Assembly: GCA_016234365.1 (NCBI GenBank)
Contig: JACRER010000016.1
Location: 1 to 64,000, forward strand
DNA length: 64,000 nucleotides
Source of the DNA: Elusimicrobiota bacterium
GTDB lineage: Bacteria > Elusimicrobiota > Elusimicrobia > Elusimicrobiales > UBA9959
Direction: 5' to 3'
Under the pieces are notes generated by a model that did not search any database, was not told the origin of the DNA, and worked only from the letters and a program-made list of their open reading frames with translations. The position numbers and the translations under genes are program-made. This document shows, in pieces, positions 53,175-62,222 of this stretch (position 1 is the stretch's first letter; each line of letters starts with the position of its first letter).

Positions 53175-53204
53175 TTGCTTAACCGCGCGGGCATTTAGGA
53201 TAAT
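53175..53204 (+). promoter_or_regulatory. Promoter of the TRAP permease genes, likely leaderless
   Basis: TTGCTT, 18 bp, GATAAT, then GGACTT and the ATG of dctQ; the start of transcription would lie at the ATG. Same 6-nt distance as in glnS. Confidence 0.45.
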
Positions 53205-53210
53205 GGACTT

Positions 53211-53711
53211 ATGCGTTTACTTTTCCGGGCTGAAGAATACGTCGTAAAGACTGAAAAGGCCGTAGTAGTGGGGCTCATCTTCCTGATGGTCGCCCTCTCC
53301 TTCTCCCAGGTGCTGCTGCGCATCCTGTTCCACTCCGGCATAGTCTGGCTGGACCCGCTGCTGCGCCACATGGTGCTCTGGGCCGGCCTTACCGGTTCCG
53401 CGCTCGCCGCGCGCTACTCCCACCACTTCGCCCTGGAAGCCTTCGTCAAGTTCGCGCCGAAGTACCTGCACCGCACGCTGGACGTCTTCGCCCACCTGTT
53501 CACTTCGCTGGCGGCCGCCCTGCTGTTCTACGCCGCTTATAAATTCATCCGCGACGAGTTCGCGGCCGGAGCCGTGGCCTTTTACATCGGGAACTTCGGC
53601 GTAAAGGGCGGCTGGGCCGAAATAATAATCCCCGCCTCGTTCGCCCTTATCGGCTTTCACACGCTGATAGGTATCATACGTCCCAAGGACAACTTCGAGG
53701 GGCCCTTCTGA
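53211..53711 (+). CDS. dctQ: TRAP transporter small permease DctQ
   Basis: 166 aa, four membrane segments. Family features: LLRILFHSGIVWLDPLLRHMVLWAGLTGSALAARY and HFALEAFVKF. Partner of the large permease DctM that starts at the stop codon (1-bp overlap). The likely periplasmic partners are encoded at 42311-44129. Confidence 0.93.
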   Translation: MRLLFRAEEYVVKTEKAVVVGLIFLMVALSFSQVLLRILFHSGIVWLDPLLRHMVLWAGLTGSALAARYSHHFALEAFVKFAPKYLHRTLDVFAHLFTSLAAALLFYAAYKFIRDEFAAGAVAFYIGNFGVKGGWAEIIIPASFALIGFHTLIGIIRPKDNFEGPF

Positions 53712-54970
53712 TGGGCATAATAATAGGCGCCCTCATCCTGCTGCTGGCCTTCCTGGGCTCGCCGGTCTTCACGCTGATAGGCGGCGGGGCCATCTTCCTC
53801 TTCTCCGGCTCCGGCATCGACTCTTCCGCGGTGATAGTGGAAATGCTGCGCCTGGCCTCGCTGCCGGCGCTCATCGCCATACCGCTGTTCACCTTCTCGG
53901 GCTACATCCTGGCCGAAAGCAAGGCCCCGCAGCGCATGCTCGCGCTGGCGGAGGCGCTGTTCGGCACCATGCCCGGCGGGCTGGCCATAGTGGCGCTGTT
54001 CACCACGGCGTTGTTCACCGCCTTTACCGGCGCCTCCGGCGTCACCATCATAGCGCTGGGCGGGCTGCTGTACCCCATGCTGGAGCGGCAGGGCTACCCG
54101 GAAAAGTTCACGCTGGGCCTGCTGACCACCACCGGCAGCCTGGGGCTGCTTTTCCCGCCCAGCCTGCCCATAATCCTCTACGGTATAGTGGCCAAGATAG
54201 ACATAGACCGCCTCTTCAAGGCCGGCCTCCTGCCGGGCGTGCTCCTGCTGGTAGCGCTTTCCATCTACGCTTTCTTTACCGCCCGCAAAGCCGGGGTTAA
54301 ACACATCCCCTTCTCCATGGCCGCGCTCAAAAAGTCGGTGCGCGACATTGCCTGGGAACTGCCGCTGCCTTTCCTTATAATAGGCGGCATCTACCGAGGC
54401 CTGTTCACCGCCAGCGAGGCCGCCTCGGTAATGGCGTTCTACGTCATCATCACCGAAGTTTTCATCTACAGGGACCTGAACCTTTTTAAAGACATTCCGC
54501 GCGTGGCGGTAAAGAGCATGCTGCTGGTGGGCGCCATCTTCATGGTGCTGGGCACGGCGCTCGGCTTCACCAATTACCTGATAGACGCGCAGATACCGGA
54601 CCGCATCTTCGCCTGGCTGCATACCTACGTGGCCAGCAAGGTGGTTTTCCTGCTGCTCCTCAACGCCTTCCTGCTGGTCATCAACATGATAGAGATCTTC
54701 TCGGCGATCATCATCGTCGTGCCGATCATCGTGCCGGTGGCCAGCCAGTACGGCATAGACCCGGTGCACCTGGGCATCATCTTCCTCTTGAACCTGGAGA
54801 TAGGCTACATGCTGCCGCCGCTGGGGCTCAACCTGTTCCTGGCGAGCTCGCGCTTCCATAAGAAACTGCCCACGCTCTACCGCGCCACCGGGCCTTTCCT
54901 GCTGATCCTGCTGGCCATGCTGGCGCTGGTGACCTACATGCCGCAGCTCAGCTTCCCGGGCGGCCGTTGA
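53711..54970 (+). CDS. dctM: TRAP transporter large permease DctM
   Basis: 419 aa, about twelve membrane segments; carries out Na+-coupled substrate transfer. Typical motifs LIAIPLFTFSGYILAESKAPQRML, TAFTGASGVTIIALGGLLYPML, TTTGSLGLLFPPSLPIILYGI and LNLEIGYMLPPLGLNLFLAS. No binding-protein gene follows it, unlike most TRAP operons. Confidence 0.95.
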   Translation: MGIIIGALILLLAFLGSPVFTLIGGGAIFLFSGSGIDSSAVIVEMLRLASLPALIAIPLFTFSGYILAESKAPQRMLALAEALFGTMPGGLAIVALFTTALFTAFTGASGVTIIALGGLLYPMLERQGYPEKFTLGLLTTTGSLGLLFPPSLPIILYGIVAKIDIDRLFKAGLLPGVLLLVALSIYAFFTARKAGVKHIPFSMAALKKSVRDIAWELPLPFLIIGGIYRGLFTASEAASVMAFYVIITEVFIYRDLNLFKDIPRVAVKSMLLVGAIFMVLGTALGFTNYLIDAQIPDRIFAWLHTYVASKVVFLLLLNAFLLVINMIEIFSAIIIVVPIIVPVASQYGIDPVHLGIIFLLNLEIGYMLPPLGLNLFLASSRFHKKLPTLYRATGPFLLILLAMLALVTYMPQLSFPGGR

Positions 54971-54997
54971 GCCTGGCCGGCCCCGCACAATTTTACC

Positions 54998-55711
54998 GTG
55001 GCAAAAAAAGAACTCATCATCTGCTCGGCGGGCCTTAAGCCCGGCCACATGACCCTGGAAACGCTCGGCGCGCTCAAGACCTGCGCCGCCGTTTTTACCA
55101 CCCTGCGCTCCGCCCCGCTGCACGCTTTTATCCGCGGCCTCTGCCCTAAAATAATAACCGGCGGCCAGGGCTCCCCGGCGGAAACTGCCGCCGAGGCTCT
55201 GGCCGCGCTGAAGAAGCATTCGCCGCTGGCCTTCCTCACCTACGGCAACCCTCTGGTCCTCAACCGCCCGGCGCTGGAGGTCTGCCTTAAAGCCGAAGCC
55301 GCAGGCGTTACCGTGCGCGTGCTGGAAGGTATCTCCTCGGTGGACTCGCTGATGAATTTCCTGCGCTTGTCAAAGGACGGCGGTTACGACCTGCGGCTGG
55401 TCAACATAGGCGAATTCGACCGGCACCCGCGGCTGGACGCGGGCACCGACACTCTTTACTTCATGGCCGGCGGCGGAGACTCGCGCCACGCCGGCAATCT
55501 GAAGGCTTTCCTGAAAGAACTCGGCGCCCTTTACCCGGCGGATTTCCCCGCCGTTCTCGCCAATTGTCCCGACGAGATGCGCCCGGAAGGCCGCCTGCTG
55601 AACACCACGGTAGGTTCCCTCTCAAAAACCCTGCGGGAAGCCGACCAGGCTACCACGCTGTTCGTAGGCAGGCTGCCCGGCGGGCCGCGCGGCAAAAGGC
55701 GGGCCAGATGA
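54998..55711 (+). CDS. Tetrapyrrole-methylase-fold SAM enzyme
   Basis: 237 aa, GTG start. TP_methylase fold: AGLKPGHMTLETLGALKTCAAV, LTYGNPLVLNRPALEVCLKAE, VRVLEGISSVDSLMNFL. This fold covers cobalamin and sirohaem methylases, RsmI, diphthine synthase and peptide backbone methylases. No corrin genes are near, and no fused core peptide is seen. The following glycosyltransferase overlaps by ATGA, so the two act together or are coexpressed. Confidence 0.8.
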   Translation: MAKKELIICSAGLKPGHMTLETLGALKTCAAVFTTLRSAPLHAFIRGLCPKIITGGQGSPAETAAEALAALKKHSPLAFLTYGNPLVLNRPALEVCLKAEAAGVTVRVLEGISSVDSLMNFLRLSKDGGYDLRLVNIGEFDRHPRLDAGTDTLYFMAGGGDSRHAGNLKAFLKELGALYPADFPAVLANCPDEMRPEGRLLNTTVGSLSKTLREADQATTLFVGRLPGGPRGKRRAR

Positions 55712-57003
55712 CCGGGGGCGCCGCCAAAGCGGCCAGGCTAAACGCGCTGGGCATAGCGGCCGCGCGCGCGGGCAAGTCCGCCGAGGCGCAGCGCTCTTTC
55801 CTGGCCGCCGCGGCCGCCGACCCCGCCAACGCTTCAGCCTACATGAACCTGCTGGGCTGCCTGCTGCCCGCGCGCCGCTATGCGCGCGCCGCCGCGGTTT
55901 GCGAAACCGCCCGCCGCACGTGCAACCCCGCGCAGCTGCGCGCCCTGGGCCCGGCCCTGGAACGTGCCGCCGCGCAGGCCGGCGCCGGAATAAAAAAACG
56001 CGTTTTACTGGTAAGCCTTGCCGACACCATAGAACACCGGCTTTTCGAACTCGCCTTCCTGGAAGCGGCCGCCGGCTGTGGTTCCACCGCCGTGGACCTG
56101 GCCGTCTCCCCGTCGGTATTCCGGCTGACGCCGCCGCCTTTTTCCTTCGTCAAACGTTTCCTGTGCCTCCCCGGCGAACCCTGCGCCGAGCTTTCCGCCG
56201 CCGGCTACGACGCCGTAGTCTTCGCCGATTTCCCGTCCACGGCTTTCATCGAGCCGTTCTGCGGCCTGCTTGGGGAGCCGGGCCCCGTAAAGACTTTCGT
56301 CTGCCTGCACCTGCTGCCCCGCAAGGGAGATTGCGCCGCCGCAGACCTGGCCGCCTACCGCCGCCTCTTCTCCGGGGTAAAAACAGTTTTCACTCTGGAC
56401 AACGACGAAGCACGGCGCCTCGATGAACTGGGGACGCCGCGCGGCGCCCGGCGCAGCTACCCGCTCTCCGTCAACACCGGCTACTACGCTCCCGCGGGCA
56501 AGCCGGGCGGCTACCTGTTCTCGGCCGGAAATTCCGCCCGGGATTACCAACCGCTGATCCGGGCCGCGGCGCGCCTTAAAACGGAACTGCGCATTTATAC
56601 CGATCTTCCGCAGCCGGCCTCCCCCGGCCTCCGACTGGAACCGCTGAGCGGCAACCACGAGGCGCTGCGGCCGGCGCTGGCCGGCGCAAAAGCCGTAGTG
56701 ATCCCTTTCAGGCCGCGCGTCAGCGCCGCGGCCAATTCCATCGCCACTATGGCCATGGCCTCCGGCAAGGCCGTGCTCACCAACGACACGCCCGCCCTGC
56801 GCCGGCTCATCAAGCCGGGAGTGACCGGCTTCCTTTATAACGAACGCCTTGCCGGCGACCTGGATAAAAAACTTAAAACCCTGCTCACCCTCGGGCCCGC
56901 CGGGCTGGAGCGCGTGGGCCGGGCGGCCCGCAAAACGGCGCTGGCTAAAGCCAGCAGCGCCCTGCTCGCCGGTCGGGTGCTGGCGGAGCTGGGCGCCGAT
57001 TGA
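55708..57003 (+). CDS. TPR-containing glycosyltransferase
   Basis: 431 aa from ATG 55708 (overlaps the upstream stop); the extra 48 residues in the track are antisense-like Arg-rich sequence. N-terminal TPR-like repeats about 5-85 (ALGIAAARAGKSAEAQRSF), then a GT4/GT-B fold: GYLFSAGNSARDYQPLIRAA and VIPFRPRVSAAANSIATMAMASGKAVLTNDTPALRRLI is the donor-site side. Acceptor unknown. Very GC-rich. Confidence 0.82.
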   Translation: MTGGAAKAARLNALGIAAARAGKSAEAQRSFLAAAAADPANASAYMNLLGCLLPARRYARAAAVCETARRTCNPAQLRALGPALERAAAQAGAGIKKRVLLVSLADTIEHRLFELAFLEAAAGCGSTAVDLAVSPSVFRLTPPPFSFVKRFLCLPGEPCAELSAAGYDAVVFADFPSTAFIEPFCGLLGEPGPVKTFVCLHLLPRKGDCAAADLAAYRRLFSGVKTVFTLDNDEARRLDELGTPRGARRSYPLSVNTGYYAPAGKPGGYLFSAGNSARDYQPLIRAAARLKTELRIYTDLPQPASPGLRLEPLSGNHEALRPALAGAKAVVIPFRPRVSAAANSIATMAMASGKAVLTNDTPALRRLIKPGVTGFLYNERLAGDLDKKLKTLLTLGPAGLERVGRAARKTALAKASSALLAGRVLAELGAD

Positions 57004-57009
57004 ATTACC

Positions 57010-58188
57010 ATGAAAATAGAACTAAGCCATAAACTAAGCTCTTTCAAGCCTTTCCTGTTCGAGGAATTGTACCGCCGCGAGCGCGCCGAGCGCGCCAGGG
57101 GCAAAGACATCATCAGCCTCGCCGTGGGCGACCCGGACATCCCCACGGACCGCCGCATAGTGGCCGACGCCATAAAAGAAATAAAGAACGGCCGCAACCA
57201 CCGCTACCCCAATACCAAAGGCAACGAGAACCTGCGCAAAGAGATCTCCGCCTGGCATAAACGCCGCTTCGGCCTTGACTTCCACCACAACGACGAGGTT
57301 TCCATCCTGATAGGCTCCAAGGAAGGCATAGCGCACCTGCCTTTCGTGGTAATGAACGAGGGCGACTACTGCCTCATCCCGGACCCCACCTACCCCACCT
57401 ACCGCACCGGCGTGGTGCTTTGCGGCGGGCACATCCACGATGTGCCGCTGGAAGAGAAGAACGGCTTTCTGCCGGACCTGGGCAGGATCCCGCAGAAAGT
57501 AGTGAACAAGACCAAGCTCTTTTTCCTGAATTACCCCAACAACCCCACCGGCGCGGGGGCCACGCTGGATTTCTTCAAGGACCTGGTGAAGTGGGCGCGC
57601 CGCAACGGCGTGGTGATAGCGCAGGACGCTGCTTACTGCGACATCTATTTTGGCGAACCGGCGCCCAGCATCATGCAGGTGGCCGGCGCGCGCGACGTGG
57701 CGGTGGAGTTCTACTCCTCGTCCAAGACCTACTGCATGGCCGGCTGGCGCATAGGCTGGGTGGTGGGCAACTCAAAGTTGGTCTGCGCGCTGAACCAGCT
57801 CAAGGAAAATATCGATTCGGGACCCTTCAACGCCATCCAGAACGCCGTGGCCTACGGCCTGAAACACCACGAGGAGATAGTGCCGCCCATCCGGGCCCGC
57901 TTCAAGGCACGCGCGGAGCGCTTCTGCTCCGCCCTGCACCACTCCGGGTGGCGCTTCCCGGACCCCAAGGGCAGCTGCTTCGTCTGGGCCAGGCCGCCGG
58001 TGAAGTGCTCCTCGCTGGACGCAGTATTGTTCATGCTGGAAAAAGCCGCCATCCTCACCGCCCCGGGATCGGGCTTCGGCAAATGCGGGGAAGGCTACGT
58101 ACGGTTCTCGCTGACGGAGCCCGACGCGAAACTGGCCGAGGCCGCGCGCAGGATAAAGGCCCTGGACTGGGCCGCTCTCAAGAAATAA
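57010..58188 (+). CDS. LL-diaminopimelate aminotransferase-like enzyme
   Basis: 392 aa class I PLP aminotransferase. VGDPDIPTDRRIV, GSKEGIAHLPFVVMNEGDYCLIPDPTYPTY, NYPNNPTGA, and Schiff-base Lys in SSSKTYCMAGWRIGWV. The GSKEGIAHL block is typical of DapL, which makes LL-DAP from tetrahydrodipicolinate; alanine or other aminotransferases of the same group remain possible. Confidence 0.86.
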   Translation: MKIELSHKLSSFKPFLFEELYRRERAERARGKDIISLAVGDPDIPTDRRIVADAIKEIKNGRNHRYPNTKGNENLRKEISAWHKRRFGLDFHHNDEVSILIGSKEGIAHLPFVVMNEGDYCLIPDPTYPTYRTGVVLCGGHIHDVPLEEKNGFLPDLGRIPQKVVNKTKLFFLNYPNNPTGAGATLDFFKDLVKWARRNGVVIAQDAAYCDIYFGEPAPSIMQVAGARDVAVEFYSSSKTYCMAGWRIGWVVGNSKLVCALNQLKENIDSGPFNAIQNAVAYGLKHHEEIVPPIRARFKARAERFCSALHHSGWRFPDPKGSCFVWARPPVKCSSLDAVLFMLEKAAILTAPGSGFGKCGEGYVRFSLTEPDAKLAEAARRIKALDWAALKK

Positions 58189-58264
58189 AGGTTTTTAGGC
58201 CCTGGGCCGCCGAAACGCAGGGAATCCCGGGCAGGCCGCCCGGCAGCAATATCCTTTAATTCCT

Positions 58265-58640
58265 TTAGCGAGGCAACCGGCCGCCATTTATTTTGCATTT
58301 ATTAACGGCCTCATGCCAATTCATGGGAGGATATAGTTCTTTGACCGGAGCTTTGCTCACAAATTCCGCTGTTGCATTACTGCTTCCGGATTCTGATTCT
58401 TCAGCCAGGGCCTTCCCTTCCGGAATTATCCGGGATTCTTTTTTGTACAGTTGAAAATCATAAAGCACATCGGACACGCGTCCGCCATCAACCACTTTTT
58501 GCGGAACCTCGTGCCGCGATATGGCTATTATCTTCTAAAAGTTTGCCCTCACAATTATCATTGTTAGGATCCTCCTCCCATGCCGTAGCCCAAGAAATCT
58601 CTCGCCCGGAGAGTTTGCCGCTTATGGCGCCCGAAGTAGC
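58265..58640 (-). pseudogene. Decayed coding remnant, lectin/DUF1566-like
   Basis: The 616-bp stretch 58189-58804 has no intact gene. On the minus strand one frame reads SGREISWATAWEEDPNNDNCEG and then stops, another reads SDVLYDFQLYKKES, then PPMNWHEAVNKCKINGGRLPR and a stop. The MNWxEAxxxCKxxGGRLP pattern is that of DUF1566 or similar exported domains. The pieces lie in different frames with stops between. Base composition is less GC-rich than neighbours. Identity is tentative. Confidence 0.4.
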
Positions 58641-58804
58641 TTGGAAATTTATTTTGAATTTTCAATTTCAGGATAGCCGGGCTTAACCGAGGGCTAAGTG
58701 GATAGTCTGTGCTTGGTGCGCCGAAGTATTTGCTTTCGGTCAATTTATCAGGATCCCGCTGTTTTTCCGAGGATCTCCGGCGGGACATCACCGAGAATTG
58801 TCCT

Positions 58805-59656
58805 TTAAATGTCGCGCAGTTTAACTATCCGTCCCTCTACCCAATAGAGGGCGGACTTCGCCGTTCTTTCCTGCAGGGAGTAGGTCTGGGCCGTGGAGAT
58901 GTTCAGCGCCATGAGCGGGTAGAACTCGCGGAAAGCCGCCGAATCGGCCCTTACCACGCAGCCGTGCATGAAGCTGAGCTTGCCGGAAGCTATAAGTTCC
59001 TTATGATACGCCTCCAGTTTCTCCCGGAGGGCGGTCTCCACCAGGTTCAGGTGCGGGTAAACTATCCTGCTGGAGGCGAAAGGACATTTATATAAACCCC
59101 TCCTATCCTTCTTAACAATGCCGGCGTCCAGCAGCGTCTTCAAAGCTTTAGCGGCCGACTTCTTTTCCAGCTTCAATACGCCGGCCAGGCTTTCCGCCGA
59201 CCAAAACCCCATATCATTGGAGACACCCAGAAAGCACAGGTAGACGTCCCGGTCGGCCAGGACGGCGCGGAACTGCGCCAGGGTGAGCTGGTACTTGTTC
59301 TCCGCCAGCGCCCTCTTTACGGTCTTATGCATGGGAGACATGCCGGAAGCCAGCGCACTCTCGGAAATGAGCGGTTGCAGGATGTTCGAGTAAGTTTCTT
59401 CCCCCGCCATGGTCCTGAGCCACGCCAGCACAAGTTCGTTGGCCCCTGAACTTTTGGGCACCAGCCGCAGGGCCAGGGAGAGCCGCAGCAATTTTCCGAC
59501 GTCGGGCAGGTTCCTGCCCTGTTCGAGGAACAGGTACCTGCGGTAAGAAATCTTCAAAACCGGGGTCCCGCCGGTGGCATGATAAAAACCGTAGGCGGTG
59601 GGAAACCCGGCCTCGCGCCGCAGCTTCGTCAGGACTTCGGAAAAGACAGTGCTCAT
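58805..59656 (-). CDS. Winged-helix/HTH regulator-like protein
   Basis: 283 aa, family not certain (similar in plan to DUF4423/TIGR02147 proteins). N-terminal part resembles a divergent helix-turn-helix (VFSEVLTKLRREAGFPTAYGFYHATGG), middle helical, and about 150-200 a winged-helix segment (WSAESLAGVLKLEKKSAAKALKTLLDAGIVKKDRRGLYKC). C-terminal region conserved in style (FREFYPLMALNISTAQTYS). Promoter TTGAGT-18-TAGAAT upstream. Probably a regulator of surface or stress genes (inference). Confidence 0.72.
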   Translation of the reverse strand: MSTVFSEVLTKLRREAGFPTAYGFYHATGGTPVLKISYRRYLFLEQGRNLPDVGKLLRLSLALRLVPKSSGANELVLAWLRTMAGEETYSNILQPLISESALASGMSPMHKTVKRALAENKYQLTLAQFRAVLADRDVYLCFLGVSNDMGFWSAESLAGVLKLEKKSAAKALKTLLDAGIVKKDRRGLYKCPFASSRIVYPHLNLVETALREKLEAYHKELIASGKLSFMHGCVVRADSAAFREFYPLMALNISTAQTYSLQERTAKSALYWVEGRIVKLRDI

Positions 59657-59682
59657 CGTTCCTCCAGCTTGGTCATAACAGA

Positions 59683-59712
59683 ATTCTATCGTAATATCGG
59701 TCCCGCACTCAA
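59683..59712 (-). promoter_or_regulatory. Promoter of the 58805-59656 regulator
   Basis: TTGAGT, 18 bp, TAGAAT on the minus strand. A small inverted repeat GTGACG-TTGAC-CGTCAC lies near 59731-59747. Confidence 0.55.
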
Positions 59713-59837
59713 CCGGACGTTCCCCCCCTGGTGACGTTGACCGTCACTAATCCCGCGTTTTCCTGCCGCGCGCCGACATAAACCGGACGGGCAAAACTAC
59801 CGGAGCCATTGCCGTAAAAAACAAGGCCCAAAGCCGC

Positions 59838-59866
59838 TTGGGCGGCCCGCCGCAGGAGGGTAGACT
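59838..59866 (+). promoter_or_regulatory. Promoter of the surface-repeat protein gene
   Basis: TTGGGC, 17 bp, TAGACT, about 80 bp before the ATG at 59947. The rest of the 290-bp gap holds nothing else I recognise. Confidence 0.55.
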
Positions 59867-59946
59867 ATATACAGGTTCCTATCAACCCGATAACAGACTG
59901 GATCCGCGCAAGCCCAAAACATGGGAGGGCTGGCCACAAAGAAAGT

Positions 59947-61209
59947 ATGCAACATTTTATACGGCTTCTATTCACTCTGCTGGCTTTTGCGCCACTCAAG
60001 CTCGCTGCCTCCGAGTTCGAGATCTTAGATGTCCTACGAGTTGACGGCTATGCTATTGTGCACTCTTCGATGGACATAGACGGCAGTATTTTCACTGTGG
60101 GAGGCTCCACGCTGGTGGTGAAAGGCGGCAATGTCGGCATAGGGACGGCTGACCCCGGGACCAAATTGGACGTGGCGGGCAATCTACGGTTGAGTGCAAC
60201 CGGGGCAAGAGATATTCAAAGTTACACCGGCGCGGCATATACTGATCTGAATTATGACGCTTTGTCTCATAACTGGCAGACGGGCGGCGGAACCGCGAAA
60301 ATGGTGCTGTCAAATTCCGGCAACCTCGGCATCGGGACGACAAGCCCGGGTGGGAAATTGGCGATTTACTCGGGGGCTTCGGGCGCAAGCGCTACTGCCG
60401 GCGCAAATGATCTGATTATCGAGGGGAATGAGGCAGGTGGAACCGGTGAGAGTATCCTGTTTCCTGATGCCTATAGCGCTTATTTAAGTTTTAGTACTCC
60501 GTCCGGATCGCATCGGGGTGCTATAGGTTATTTTGGCGCCGCTTATGGTACCGCGTCCTATCAGGATTCAATGGTGTTGAGAGCTAATAACAGCGATGCG
60601 GTTATCATCAATAAAAACGGCAACGTCGGCATAGGGACAACGGCGCCGGCGGCCAGATTGGCCGTGCAGATGCCCGGAGACACGGACGGCACTTTGGTGG
60701 GGACCTTCGGCGACGCTGCCCGCACGTACGCCGAATTCTATACCGGCTCTGATGCCGCTAACCCCAATGCCGCAAACGCGGTACTTAAGGTAAGGAAGAG
60801 CAATGCCAGCGGCCGCTCCATCAGCGCCTCCGGCACTATCAACGCCTCCGGCGCGGACTACGCCGAATGGATACCATGGGAAGGGGAGCGGCCCGGGGCC
60901 GGCGCTGTAATAAAGTACAAGGGTTCCTATATGGTGGTGTCTTCATCCGGTACGGCCGCTTTTACCGGCAACGACCTGTACGGCGAGGGCGGAGCTATTC
61001 TTCTGGCCTTTATCGGGCAGGTGCCGGTCAGGCTGCGCGGCCCCGTGCGCCAAGGGGATTATGTAGTACCCAACGACGACGGGACAGCCGGTGCTGTGGC
61101 GCGCGGGGCCGCGACTTTCGCGCAGTACCGCGAAGCCCTCGGCACCGCCTGGGAAGCGAACGAGGCGGCGGGAGTGAAAACCGTCCTTGTCGCCGTCGGG
61201 GTCAAGTGA
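59947..61209 (+). CDS. Surface/tail-fibre-like protein with a Peptidase_G2-like end
   Basis: 420 aa, signal peptide MQHFIRLLFTLLAFAPLKLAAS. Several units GNVGIGTADPGTKLDV, GNLGIGTTSPGGKLAI and GNVGIGTTAPAARLAV, the pattern of phage tail-fibre and cell-surface stalk repeats. The C-terminal 130 residues have GADYAEWIPWEGERPGAG followed by SSSGTAAFTGND, resembling the IMC (Peptidase_G2) domain that folds a trimer and cleaves itself. A trimeric surface fibre is the likely form (inference). Less GC-rich than neighbours, possible transfer. Confidence 0.78.
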   Translation: MQHFIRLLFTLLAFAPLKLAASEFEILDVLRVDGYAIVHSSMDIDGSIFTVGGSTLVVKGGNVGIGTADPGTKLDVAGNLRLSATGARDIQSYTGAAYTDLNYDALSHNWQTGGGTAKMVLSNSGNLGIGTTSPGGKLAIYSGASGASATAGANDLIIEGNEAGGTGESILFPDAYSAYLSFSTPSGSHRGAIGYFGAAYGTASYQDSMVLRANNSDAVIINKNGNVGIGTTAPAARLAVQMPGDTDGTLVGTFGDAARTYAEFYTGSDAANPNAANAVLKVRKSNASGRSISASGTINASGADYAEWIPWEGERPGAGAVIKYKGSYMVVSSSGTAAFTGNDLYGEGGAILLAFIGQVPVRLRGPVRQGDYVVPNDDGTAGAVARGAATFAQYREALGTAWEANEAAGVKTVLVAVGVK

Positions 61210-61268
61210 TGGGGAGTTGGGGCGGTATGACATTTCTGGGGAAGAAAGCATTAATATGAGGCTATCGA

Positions 61269-61976
61269 GTGATAAAACTGACCATTCTGATCGTAGAAGA
61301 TGACCCGGCGACCCTGGAGTTGCTGGAAGCGGCGGTTTCGGAGGTGGGGCATATGGCGCGTACCGTCGGGACCCTGGCGAACGCCTTTAAGTCCGTGGAG
61401 CGCAACCCGCCGGACCTGATAATCATGGACAGGGGGCTGCCCGACGGGGACGGCTTCAAGCTGTGCCTCGCCTTAAAGCGGGACCTGCGGTTCCGCGCCA
61501 TTCCCATCCTTATGGTTAGCGGCAGGGGTGAAGTGGCCGAGCGGGTGCTGGGGCTGCGCTTCGGCGCGGACGACTACCTGGTAAAGCCGTTCGACATGGA
61601 GGAACTGCTGGCGCGGGTGGACGCGCTTTTCAGACGCGCCCATCCGGAACTTGCCGGCTATTCCAGCAGAATCGCCAGCGGCGGCCTTGAACTGGACCTG
61701 GCCGCCCGGCAGGCCACGTCTGGAGGCAAGCTGGTCCGGCTTACCCCCATGGAATACGAGCTTTTGCGGGTGCTGGTGGAGCGGCGCGGCACCGTGCTGA
61801 CACGCGAGTTCCTGCTGGAGTCCGTGTGGGGCGCCGCACGTGGGGGCGCCGGGCCTAAAACCGTGGACGTGACGGTGATGAACCTGCGCAGGAAGCTGGG
61901 TGCGGCGGGCAGTCTTATAGCGGCCGTGCGTGCGCAGGGCTACAAACTGCTGGAGCTGGGAAATACGGGGACATAA
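61269..61976 (+). CDS. OmpR-family response regulator
   Basis: 235 aa, GTG start. Receiver with VEDDPATLELLEAA, acceptor Asp in IIMDRGLPDGDG, and KPFDMEELLARV, then a winged-helix Trans_reg_C domain (LTPMEYELLRVLVERRGTVLTREFLLESVWG ... VDVTVMNLRRKLG). No histidine kinase adjoins. It sits between the surface protein and the Cys-repeat protein. Confidence 0.93.
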   Translation: MIKLTILIVEDDPATLELLEAAVSEVGHMARTVGTLANAFKSVERNPPDLIIMDRGLPDGDGFKLCLALKRDLRFRAIPILMVSGRGEVAERVLGLRFGADDYLVKPFDMEELLARVDALFRRAHPELAGYSSRIASGGLELDLAARQATSGGKLVRLTPMEYELLRVLVERRGTVLTREFLLESVWGAARGGAGPKTVDVTVMNLRRKLGAAGSLIAAVRAQGYKLLELGNTGT

Positions 61977-62222
61977 AACTGTTTTCCGGGCGCGCTTCTC
62001 TTTCGGTAAAGGAACGGTAAAATTATCTGGGCCCTGCCGCTGGGCCGTTTACCGGGGCATGTCGGGCTAAAGGGCACTTAACCCGGCGTGTCATTTGCGG
62101 TAAGCTATATGGAGAGCATAGCTGTGCAGTTGTGGAAGTCCGATATTGCCGGTGAAAGGCTTGAGAGCATCTTTATGTGGCGTGCCTTATACTATAACTG
62201 AAAGGATTGAGGAGGAAGTGTT

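Noticed and set aside
54998-55711. Borosin-type peptide backbone methylase
   Set aside because: The fold is shared, but no fused or adjacent core peptide is present and the conserved motifs are only generic for the TP_methylase fold.
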